This document shows positions 49,101-62,900 of a stretch of 64,000 nucleotides of DNA, one piece after another. Under the pieces are notes generated by a model, which had not been told where the DNA came from, ran no database searches, and saw only the letters and a program-made list of their open reading frames with translations. Numbering within the stretch: position 1 is the first letter of the stretch; each line of letters starts with the position of its first letter. The stretch is from Siphonodentalium dalli (lineage: Eukaryota > Mollusca > Scaphopoda > Gadilida > Siphonodentaliidae). The position numbers were made by a program, and so were the translations under genes. The stretch is from the NCBI GenBank assembly GCA_032622095.1, contig CP136061.1:170501107-170565106 (forward strand). Reading direction: 5' to 3'.

Positions 49101-52100
49101 CACATATATAGGTATCACCACCACATACATATATAGGTATCACCACCACACACATATAGGTATCCCCACCACATACATCTATAGGTATCCCCACCACATA
49201 CATATATAGGTATCCCCGCCAAACACATATATAGGTATCCCCACCACACACATATATAGGTATCACCACCACACACATATATAGATATCCCCGCCACATA
49301 CATATATAGGTATCCCCACCACACACATATATAGGTATCCCCACCACATACATATATAGGTATCACCACCACATACATATATAGGTATCACGACCACACA
49401 CATATATAGGTATCCCCGCCACATACATATATAGGTATCACCACCACACACATATATAAGTCTCCCCACCACACACAAATATAGGTATCCCCGCCACATA
49501 CATATATAGGTATCACCACCACACACATATATAGGTCTCCCCACCACATACATCTATAGGTATCCCCACCATACACATCTATAGGTATCCCCGCCACACA
49601 CATCTATATGTATCCCCACCACATACATATATAGGTATCCCCACCACACACATATGTAGGTATCCCCACCACATACATGTATAGGTATCACCACCACATA
49701 CATATATAGGTATCCCCAACACATACATATATAGGTATCCCCACCACATACATCTATAGGTATCCCTACCACATACATCTATAGGTATCCCCACCACATA
49801 CATATATAGGTATCCCCACCACATACATCTATAGGTATCCCCACCACATACATATATAGGTATCACCACCACACACATATATAGGTATCCCCACCACATA
49901 CATATATAGGAATTCCCACCACATACATCTATAGGTATCCCCTCCACATACATATATAGGTATCCCCACCACACATATATAGGTATCACCACCACATACA
50001 TATATAGGTATCACCACCACACACATATAGGTATCCCCACCACATACATCTATAGGTATCCCCACCACATACATATATAGGTATCCCCGCCAAACACATA
50101 TATAGATATCCCCACCACACACATATATAGGTATCACCACCACACACATATATAGATATCCCCACCACATACATATATAGGTATCCCCACCACACACATA
50201 TATAGATATCCCCACCACATACATATATAGGTATCACCACCACATACATATATAGGTATCACGACCACATACATATATAGGTATCCCCGCCACATACATA
50301 TATAGGTATCACCACCACACACATATATAAGTCTCCCCACCACACACATATATAGGTATCCCCGCCACATACATACAGGTATCCCCACCACACACATCTA
50401 TATGTATCCCCACCACACATCTATAGGTATCCGCACCACATAAATCTATATGTATCCCCACCACACACATATATAGGTATCCCCACCACATACATATATA
50501 AGTATCCCCACCACATACATATATAGGTATCCCCACCACATACATCTATATGTATACCCACCACACACATATATAGGTATCCCCACCACATACATCTATA
50601 GGTATCCCCACCACATACATATATAGGTATCCCCACCACATACATTTATAGGTATTCCCACCACATACATATATAGGTATCACCACCACATACATATATA
50701 GGTATCCCCACCACATACATATATAGGTATCACCACCCCATACATATATAGGTACCCTCACCACACACATCTATAGGTATCCTCACCACACACATATATA
50801 GGTATCCCCACCACACACATATATAGGTATCCCCACCACACACATATATAGGTATCCCCACCACACACATGTATAGGTATCATCACCACATACATATATA
50901 GGTATCCCCACCACATACATATATAGGTATCCGCAACACATACATATATAGGTATCCCCACCACATACATCTATAGGTATCCCTACCACATACATCTATA
51001 GGTATCCCGACCACATACATATATAGGTATCCCCACCACATACATATATAGGTATCCCCACCACATACATATATAGGTATCACCACCACACACATATATA
51101 GGTATCCCCACCACATACATATATAGGTATTCCCACCAGATACATCTATAGGTATCCCCACCACATACATATATATGTATCCCCACCACACATATATAGG
51201 TATCACCACCACATACATATATAGGTATAACCACCACACACATATAGGTATCCCTACCACATACATCTATAGGTATCCCCACCACATACATATATAGGTA
51301 TCCCCGCCACACACATATATAGGTATCCCCACCACACACATATATAGGTATCACCACCACACACATATATAGATATCCCCGCCACATACATATATAGGTA
51401 TCCCCACCACACACATATATAGGTATCCCCACCACATACATATATAGGTATCACCACCACATACATATATAGGTATCACGACCACATACATATATAGGTA
51501 TCCCCGCCACATACATATATAGGTATCACCACCACACACATATATAAGTCTCCCCACCACACACATATATAGGTATCCCCGCCACATACATATATAGGTA
51601 TCACCACCACACACATATATAGGTCTCCCCACCACATACATCTATAGGTATCCCCACCATACACATCTATAGGTATCCCCGCCACACACATCTATATGTA
51701 TCCCCACCACATACATATATAGGTATCCCCACCACACACATATGTAGGTATCCCCACCACATACATATCTAGGTATCACCACCACACACATATAGGTATC
51801 CCCGCCACATACATACAGGTATCCCCACCACACACATATAGGTATCACCACCTCACACATCTATAGGTATCACCACCACATACATATATAGGTATCCCCA
51901 CCACATACATATATAGGTATCCCCACCACATTCATATATAGGTATCCCCACCACATACATATATAGGTATCCCCACCACATACATATATAGGTATCCCCA
52001 CCACACATCTATAGGTATCCGCACCACACATATATAGGTATCCCCACCTCATACATATATAGGTATCCCCACCATACACATATATAGGTATCCCCACCAC

Positions 52101-54310
52101 ATACATATATAGGTATCCTCACCACATACATATATAGATATCCCCGCCACACACATATATTGGTCTCCCCACCACACACATATATAGGTATCACCACCAC
52201 ACATAAATAGGTATCCTCACCACATACATATATAGGTATCCCCGCCACACACATATATAGGTCTCCCCGATACACACATCTATAGGTATCCCCACCACAT
52301 ACATATATAGGTATCCCCACCACATACATCTATTGGTATTCCCACCACATACATATATATGTATCACCACCACATACATATATAGGTATCCCCACCACAT
52401 ACATATATAGGTATCCCCACCCCATACTTATATAGGTACCCTCACCACACACATCTATAGGTATCCTCACCACACACATATATAGGTATCCCCGCCACAC
52501 ACATATATAGGTATCCCCACCACACACGTATATAGGTATCCCCACCACACACATGTATAGGTATCACCACCACATACATATATAGGTATCCCCACCACAT
52601 ACATATATAGGTATCCCCAACACATACATATATAGGTATCCCCACCACATACATATATAGGTATCCCGACGACATACATCTATAGGTATCCCCACCACAT
52701 ACATATATAGGTATCCCCACCACATACATCTATAGGTATCCCCACCACATACATATATAGGTATCACCACCACACACATATATAGGTATCCCCACCACAT
52801 ACATATATAGGTATTCCCACCACATACATCTATAGGTATCCCCACCACATACATATATAGGTATCCCCACCACACATATATAGGTATCACCACCACATAC
52901 ATATATAGGTATCACCACCACACACATATAGGTATCCCCACCACATACATCTATAGGTATCCCCACCACATACATATATAGGTATCCCCGCCAAACACAT
53001 ATATAGGTATCCCCACCACACACATATATAGGTATCACCACCACACACATATATAGATATCCCCGCCACATACATATATAGGTATCCCCACCACACACAT
53101 ATATAGGTATCCCCACCACATACATATATAGGTATCACCACCACATACATATATAGGTATCACGACCACATACATATATAGGTATCCCCGCGACATACAT
53201 ATATAGGTATCACCACCACACACATATATAAGTCTCCCCACCACACACATATATAGGTATCCCCGCCACATACATATATAGGTATCACCACCACACACAT
53301 ATATAGGTCTCCCCACCACATACATCTATAGGTATCCCCACCATACACATCTATAGGTATCCCCGCCACACACATCTATATGTATCCCCACCACATACAT
53401 ATATAGGTATCCCCACCACACACATATGTAGGTATCCCCACCACATACATGTATAGGTATCACCACCACATACATATATAGGTATCCCCAACACATACAT
53501 ATATAGGTATCCCCACCACATACATCTATAGGTATCCCTACCACATACATCTATAGGTATCCCCACCACATACATATATAGGTATCCCCACCACATACAT
53601 CTATAGGTATCCCCACCACATACATATATAGGTATCACCACCACACACATATATAGGTATCCCCACCACATACATATATAGGAATTCCCGCCACATACAT
53701 CTATAGGTATCCCCACCACATACATATATAGGTATCCCCACCACACATATATAGGTATCACCACCACATACATATATAGGTATCACCACCACACACATAT
53801 AGGTATCCCCACCACATACATCTATAGGTATCCCCACCACATACATATATAGGTATCCCCGCCAAACACATATATAGGTATCCCCACCACACACATATAT
53901 AGGTATCACCACCACACACATATATAGATATCCCCGCCACATACATATATAGGTATCCCCACCACACACATATATAGGTATCCCCACCACATACATATAT
54001 AGGTATCACCACCACATACATATATAGGTATCACGACCACATACATATATAGGTATCCCCGCCACATACATATATAGGTATCACCACCACACACATATAT
54101 AAGTCTCCCCACCACACACATATATAGGTATCCCCGCCACATACATACAGGTATCCCCACCACACACATCTATATGTATCCCCACCACACATCTATAGGT
54201 ATCCGCACCACATACATCTATATGTATCCCCACCACACACATATATAGGTATCCCCACCACATACATATATAAGTATCCCCACCACATACATATATAGGT
54301 ATCCCCACCA
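46100..54310 (+). repeat. Long block P, copy 2 (8.2 kb)
   Basis: This is the second copy of 26,200-35,240, starting just before GGAATTCC at 46,138 (26,244 in copy 1) and ending near 54,310. It lacks the extra 23-mer at 30,087 and has only one of the 796-bp pair. The first 1.9 kb also matches 42.9-44.8 kb at +3,267 bp. Private changes include CATACTTATATAGG near 47,940. Confidence 0.8.
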
Positions 54311-54692
54311 CATACATCTATAGGTATTCCCACCACATACATATATAGGTATCCCCACCACATACATATATAGGTATCCCCACCCCATACATTTATAGGT
54401 ACCCTCACCACACACATCTATAGGTATCCTCACCACACACATCTATAGGTATCCTCACCACACACATCTATATGTATCCCCACCACACACATATATAGGT
54501 ATCCCCACCACATACATCTATAGGTATCCCCACCACATACATATATATGTATCCCCACCACATACATCTATAGGTATTCCCACCACATACATATATAGGT
54601 ATCCCCACCACATACATATATAGGTATCCCCACCCCATACATTTATAGGTACCCTCACCACACACATCTATAGGTATCCTCACCACACACAT
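54218..54692 (+). repeat. 250-bp tandem duplication
   Basis: Two adjacent ten-unit copies have the same order of variants: CTCACCACACACATC, CATCTATATG, CCCCACCCCATACATTTATAGG and GGTACCCTCACC. The CATACATTTATAGG marker lies near 54,387 and 54,637, 250 bp apart. The second copy differs by CATATATATG near 54,543. Confidence 0.75.
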
Positions 54693-57120
54693 CTATAGGT
54701 ATCCTCACCACACACATATATAGGTATCCCCACCACACACATATATAGGTATCCCCACCACACACATGTATAGGTATCACCACCACATACATATATAGGT
54801 ATCCCCACCACATACATATATAGGTATCCCCAACACATACATATATAGGTATCCCACCACATACATCTATAGGTATCCCTACCACATACATCTATAGGTA
54901 TCCCAACCACATACATATATAGGTATCCCCACCACATACATCTATAGGTATCCCCACCACATACATATATAGGTATCACCACCACACACATATATAGGTA
55001 TCCCCACCACATACATATATAGGTATTCCCACCACATACATCTATAGGTATCCCCACCACATACATATATAGGTATCTCCACCACACATATATAGGTATC
55101 ACCACCACATACATATATAGGTATCACCACCACACACATATAGGTATCCCTACCACATACATCTATAGGTATCCCCACCACATACATATATAGGTATCCC
55201 CGCCACACACATATATATGTATCCCCACCACACACATATATAGGTATCACACCACACACATATATAGATATCCCCGCCACATACATATATAGGTATCCCC
55301 ACCACACACATATATAGGTATCCCCACCACATACATATATAGGTATCACGACCACATACATATATAGGTATCCCCGCCACATACATATATAGGTATCACC
55401 ACCACACACATATATAAGTATCACTACCACACACATATATAGGTATCCCCGCCACATACATATATAGGTATCACCACCACACGCATATATAGGTCTCCCC
55501 ACAACATACATCTATAGGTATCCCCACCATACACATCTATAGGTATCCCCGCCACACACATCTATATGTATCCCCACCACATACATATATAGGTATCCCC
55601 ACCACACACATATGTAGGTATCCCCACCACATACATATCTAGGTATCACCACCACACACATATAGGTATCCCCGCCACATACATACAGGTATCGCTACCA
55701 CACACATATAGGTATCCCAACCTCACACATCTATAGGTATCCGCACCACATACATCTATATGTATCCCCACCACACACATATATAGGTATCCCCACCACA
55801 TACATATATAAGTATCCCCACCACATACATATATAGGTATCCCCACCACATACATCTATATGTATCCCCACCACACACATATATAGGTATCCCCACCACA
55901 TACATCTATAGGTATCCCCACCACATACATATATATGTATCCCCACCACATACATCTATAGGTATTCCCACCACATACATATATAGGTATCCCCACCACA
56001 TACATATATAGGTATCCCCACCCCATACATTTATAGGTACCCTCACCACACACATCTATAGGTATCCTCACCACACACATCTATAGGTATCCTCACCACA
56101 CACATATATAGGTATCCCCACCACACAAATATATAGGTATCCCCACCACACACATGTATAGGTATCACCACCACATACATATATAGGTATCCCCACCACA
56201 TACATATATAGGTATCCCCAACACATACATATATAGGTATCCCACCACATACATCTATAGGTATCCCTACCACATACATCTATAGGTATCCCCACCACAT
56301 ACATATATAGGTATCCCCACCACATACATCTATAGGTATCCCCACCACATACATATATAGGTATCACCACCACACACATATATAGGTATCCCCACCACAT
56401 ACATATATAGGTATTCCCACCACATACATCTATAGGTATCCCCACCACATACATATATAGGTATCTCCACCACACATATATAGGTATCACCACCACATAC
56501 ATATATAGGTATCACCACCACACATATATAGGTATCACCACCACATACATCTATAGGTATCCCCACCACATACATATATAGGTATCCCCGCCACACACAT
56601 ATATAGGTATCCCCACCACACACATATATAGGTATCACACCACACACATATATAGATATCCCCGCCACATACATATATAGGTATCCCCACCACACACATA
56701 TATAGGTATCCCCACCACATACATATATAGGTATCACGACCACATACATATATAGGTATCCCCGCCACATACATATATAGGTATCACCACCACACACATA
56801 TATAAGTATCACTACCACACACATATATAGGTATCCCCGCCACATACATATATAGGTATCACCACCACACACATATATAGGTCTCCCCACAACATACATC
56901 TATAGGTATCCCCACCATACACATCTATAGGTATCCCCGCCACACACATCTATATGTATCCCCACCACATACATATATAGGTATCCCCACCACACACATA
57001 TGTAGGTATCCCCACCACATACATATCTAGGTATCACCACCACACACATATAGGTATCCCCGCCACATACATACAGGTATCCCTACCACACACATATAGG
57101 TATCCCAACCTCACACATCT
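54468..57120 (+). repeat. 1,388-bp tandem duplication
   Basis: Copies at about 54,468-55,740 and 55,856-57,120 keep a constant offset of 1,388 bp. Shared rare units include the 24-mer GGTATCCCACCAC (about 54,851 and 56,239), GGTATCACACCAC (about 55,247 and 56,635) and AAGTATCACTACC (about 55,417 and 56,805). Differences are few, for example CACGCATATATAGG near 55,483. The ~115 bp between the copies is a different variant string. Confidence 0.82.
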
Positions 57121-60100
57121 ATAGGTATCACCACCACATACATACATAGGTATCCCCACCACATACATACATAGGTATCCCCACCACATACATATATAGG
57201 TATCCCCACCACATACATATATAGGTATCCCCACCACACATCTATAGGTATCCGCACCACACATATATAGGTATCCCCACCTCATACATATATAGGTATC
57301 CCCACCATACACATATATAGGTATCCCCACTACATACATATATAGGTATCCTCACCACATACATATATAGGTATCCCCGCCACACACATATATAGGTCTC
57401 CCCACCACACACATATATAGGTATCACCACCACACATAAATAGGTATTCCCACCACATACATCTATAGGTATTCCCACCACATACATATATATGTATCAC
57501 CACCAAATACATATATAGGTATCCCCACCACATACATATATAGGTATCCCCACCCCATACTTATATAGGTACCCTCACCACATACATCTATAGGTATCCT
57601 CACCACACACATATATAGGTATCCCCGCCACACACATATATAGGTATCCCCACCACACACATATATAGGTATCCCCACCACACACATGTATAGGTATCAC
57701 CACCACATACATATATAGATATCCCCACCACATACATATATAGGTATCCCCACCACACACATGTATAGGTATCACCACCACATACATATATAGGTATCCC
57801 CACCACATACATATATAGGTATCCCCAACACATACATATATAGGTATCCCACCACATACATCTATAGGTATCCCTACCACATACATCTATAGGTATCCCC
57901 ACCACATACATATATAGGTATCCCCACCACATACATCTATAGGTATCCCCACCACATACATATATAGGTATCACCACCACACACATATATAGGTATCCCC
58001 ACCACATACATATATAGGTATTCCCACCACATACATCTATAGGTATCCCCACCACATACATATATAGGTATCTCCACCACACATATATAGGTATCACCAC
58101 CACATACATATATAGGTATCACCACCACACACATATAGGTATCCCTACCACATACATCTATAGGTATCCCCACCACATACATATATAGGTATCCCCGCCA
58201 CACACATATATAGGTATCCCCACCACACACATATATAGGTATCACACCACACACATATATAGGTATCCCCACCACATACATATATAGGTATCACGACCAC
58301 ATACATATATAGGTATCCCCGCCACATACATATATAGGTATCACCACCACACACATATATAAGTATCACTACCACACACATATATAGGTATCCCCGCCAC
58401 ATACATATATAGGTATCACCACCACACACATATATAGGTCTCCCCACAACATACATCTATAGGTATCCCCACCATACACATCTATAGGTATCCCCGCCAC
58501 ACACATCTATATGTATCCCCACCACATACATATATAGGTATCCCCACCACACACATATGTAGGTATCCCCACCACATACATATCTAGGTATCACCACCAC
58601 ACACATATAGGTATCCCCGCCACATACATACAGGTATCCCTACCACACACATATAGGTATCCCAACCTCACACATCTATAGGTATCACCACCACATACAT
58701 ACATAGGTATCCCCACCACATACATACATAGGTATCCCCACCACATACATATATAGGTATCCCCACCACATACATATATAGGTATCCCCACCACACATCT
58801 ATAGGTATCCGCACCACACATATATAGGTATCCCCACCTCATACATATATAGGTATCCCCACCATACACATATATAGGTATCCCCACTACATACATATAT
58901 AGGTATCCTCACCACATACATATATAGGTATCTCCGCCACACACATATATAGGTATCACGACCACATACATCTATAGGTATCCCCACCACATACATCTAT
59001 AGGTATCCCTACCACATACATCTATAGGTATCGCCACCACATACATATATAGGTATCCCCACCTCATACATCTATAGGTATCCCCACCACATACATATAT
59101 AGGTATCCCCACCACATACATATATAGGTATCCCCACCACACATCTATAGGTATCCGCACCACACATATATAGGTATCCCCACCTCATACATATATAGGT
59201 ATCCCCACCATACACATATATAGGTATCCCCACTACATACATATATAGGTATCCTCACCACATACATATATAGGTATCACCACCACATACATATATAGGT
59301 ATTCCCACCACATACATCTATAGGTATCCCCACCACATACATCTATAGGTATCCCCACCACATACATATATAGGTATCCCCACCACACATATATAGGTAT
59401 CACCACCACATACATATATAGGTATCACCACTACACACATATAGGTATCCCCACCACATACATCTATAGGTATCCCCACCACATACATATATAGGTATCC
59501 CCGCCAAACACATATATAGGTATCCCTACCACACACATATATAGGTATCACCACCACACACATATATAGATATCCCCGCCACATACATATATAGGTATCC
59601 CCACCACTCACAAATATAGGTATCCCCACCACATACATATATAGGTATCACCACCACATACACATATAGGTATCACCACCACACAAATATAGGTATCCCT
59701 ACCACATACATCTATAGGTATCCCCACCACATACATATATAGGTATCCCCGCCACACACATATATAGGTATCCCCACCACACACATATATAGGTATCACA
59801 CCACACACATATATAGATATCCCCGCCACATACATATATAGGTATCCCCACCACACACATATATAGGTATCCCCACCACATACATATATAGGTATCACGA
59901 CCACATACATATATAGGTATCCCCGCCACATACATATATAGGTATCACCACCACACACATATATAAGTATCACTACCACACACATATATAGGTATCCCCG
60001 CCACATACATATATAGGTATCACCACCACACACATATATAGGTCTCCCCACAACATACATCTATAGGTATCCCCACCATACACATCTATAGGTATCCCCG

Positions 60101-60500
60101 CCACACACATCTATATGTATCCCCACCACATACATATATAGGTATCCCCACCACACACATATGTAGGTATCCCCACCACATACATATCTAGGTATCACCA
60201 CCACACACATATAGGTATCCCCGCCACATACATACAGGTATCCCTACCACACACATATAGGTATCCCAACCTCACACATCTATAGGTATCACCACCACAT
60301 ACATACATAGGTATCCCCACCACATACATACATAGGTATCCCCACCACATACATATATAGGTATCCCCACCACATACATATATAGGTATCCCCACCACAC
60401 ATCTATAGGTATCCGCACCACACATATATAGGTATCCCCACCTCATACATATATAGGTATCCCCACCATACACATATATAGGTATCCCCACTACATACAT
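56900..60500 (+). repeat. Three copies of a ~1.6 kb block
   Basis: The string running through CCCTACCACACACATATAGG, ATCCCAACCTCACACATC and two CATACATACATAGG units occurs at about 57,080-57,170, 58,637-58,730 and 60,241-60,330, giving spacings of 1,557 and 1,604 bp. The first and third share a longer match at +3,161 bp (about 56,550-57,720 with 59,700-60,860). The middle copy is interrupted by the 346-bp duplication. The 25-bp units with CATACATACATAGG are confined to these places. Confidence 0.75.
58730..59280 (+). repeat. 346-bp local duplication
   Basis: A run beginning with several consensus units, then CCACACATC, ATCCGCACC, CACCTCATAC, CACCATACAC and CCCCACTACATAC, is present at about 58,741-58,920 and again 346 bp later at about 59,087-59,266. 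The ~165 bp between them (with ATCGCCACC near 59,030) matches 60,890-61,030 instead. Confidence 0.72.
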
Positions 60501-61460
60501 ATATAGGTATCCTCACCACATACATATATAGGTATCCCCGCCACACACATATATAGGTCTCCCCACCACACACATATATAGGTATCACCACCACACATAA
60601 ATAGGTATTCCCACCACATACATCTATAGGTATTCCCACCACATACATATATATGTATCACCACCCAATACATATATAGGTATCCCCACCACATACATAT
60701 ATAGGTATCCCCACCCCATACTTATATAGGTACCCTCACCACATACATCTATAGGTGTCCTCACCACACACATATATAGGTATCCCCGCCACACACATAT
60801 ATAGGTATCCCCACCACACACATATATAGGTATCCCCACCACACACATGTATAGGTATCACCACCACATACATATATAGATATCCCCACCACATACATAT
60901 ATAGGTATCCCCAACACATACATATATAGGTATCCCCACCACATACATCTATAGGTATCCCTACCACATACATCTATAGGTATCGCCACCACATACATAT
61001 ATAGGTATCCCCACCTCATACATCTATAGGTATCCCCACCACATACATATATAGGTATCACCACCACACACATATATAGGTATTCCCACCACATACATAT
61101 ATAGGTATTCCCACCACATACATCTATAGGTATCCCCACCACATACATATATAGGTATCCCCACCACACATATATAGGTATCACCACCACATACATATAT
61201 AGGTATCACCACTACACACATATAGGTATCCCCACCACATACATCTATAGGTATCCCCACCACATACATATATAGGTATCCCCGCCAAACACATATATAG
61301 GTATCCCCACCACACACATATATAGGTATCACCACCACACACATATATAGATATCCCCGCCACATACATATATAGGTATCCCCACCACTCACAAATATAG
61401 GTATCCCCACCACATACATATATAGGTATCACCACCACATACACATATAGGTATCACGAC
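59330..61460 (+). repeat. Copies 1,781 bp apart
   Basis: The strings at about 59,340-59,680 and 61,120-61,460 agree in order, including the rare pair CACCACTACACACATATAGG and CCACTCACAAATATAGG (about 59,604 and 61,385). The second copy ends near 61,460, where CACGACCACACAC replaces the first copy's sequence. Confidence 0.72.
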
Positions 61461-61499
61461 CACACACATATATAGTTATCCCCGCCACATACATACAGG

Positions 61500-62900
61500 T
61501 ATCCCCACCACACACATCTATATGTATCCCCACCACACATCTATAGGTATCCGCACCACATACATCTATATGTATCCCCACCACACACATATATAGGTAT
61601 TCCCACCACATACATATATAAGTATCCCCACCACATATATATAAAGGTATTCCCACCACATACATCTATATGTATCCCCACCACACACATATATAGGTAT
61701 CCCCACCACATACATCTATAGGTATCCCCACCACATACATCTATAGGTATCCCCACCACATACATATATAGGTATCCCCACCACATACATATATAGGTAT
61801 CCACACCCCATACATATATAGGTACCCTCACCACACACATCTATAGGTATCATCACCACACACATATATAGGTATCCCCGCCACACACATATATAGGTAT
61901 CCCCACAACACACATATATAGGTATCCCCAACACATACATATATAGGTATCCCCACCACATACATCTATAGGTATCCCTACCACATACATCTATAGGTAT
62001 CTCCACCACATACATATATAGGTCTCCACGCCACATACATCCATAGGTCTCCCCACCACATATATATATAGGTATTACCACCACATACATATATAGGTAT
62101 CCCCACCACATACATATATAGGTATCCCTACCACACACATATATAGGTTTCCACGCCACATAAATATATAGGTATCCCCACCACATACATATATAGGTAT
62201 CCCCACCACACATATATAGGTATCACCACCACATACATATATAGGTATCACCACCACACACATATAGGTATCCCTACCACATACATCTATAGGTATCCCC
62301 ACCACATACATATATAGGTATCCCCGCCACACACATATATAGGTATCCCCACCACACACATATATAGGTATCACCACCACACACATATATAGATATCCCC
62401 GCCACATACATATATATGTATCCCCACCACACACATATATAGGTATCCCCACCACATACATATATAGGTATCACCACCACATACATATATAGGTATCACG
62501 ACCACATACATATATAGGTATCCCCGCCATATACATATATAGGTATCACCACCACACATATATAAGTCTCCCCACCACACACATATATAGGTATCCCCGC
62601 CACATACATATATAGGTATTACCACCACACACATATATAGGTCTCCCCACCACATACATCTATAGGTATGCCCACCATACACATCTATAGGTATCCCCGC
62701 CACACACATCTATATGTATCCCCACCACATACATATATAGGAATCCCCACCACACACATATGTAGGTATCCCCACCACATACATATATTGGTATCACCAC
62801 CACACACATATAGGTATCCCCGCCACATACATACAGGTATCCCCAACACACACATATAGGTATCCCCACCTCACACATCTATAGGTATCACCACCACATA
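61500..62900 (+). repeat. More divergent part of the array
   Basis: This stretch is still the 25-bp unit throughout, but with many single-occurrence variants: GGTCTCCACGCC near 62,020, CATCCATAGG near 62,040, CATATATATATAGG near 62,060, GGTTTCCACGCC near 62,146 and GGTATGCCCACC near 62,665. From 62,220 to 62,880 the order resembles 31,380-32,060 and related blocks. The 61,920-62,220 portion has no clear counterpart. Confidence 0.65.

Noticed and set aside
62668-62859. 63-codon open frame on the + strand starting at an ATG in a variant unit
   Set aside because: The + strand is normally closed by TAG in TATATAGG. Here unit-length changes move the frame past it for a short distance. It is a chance opening in repeat DNA.
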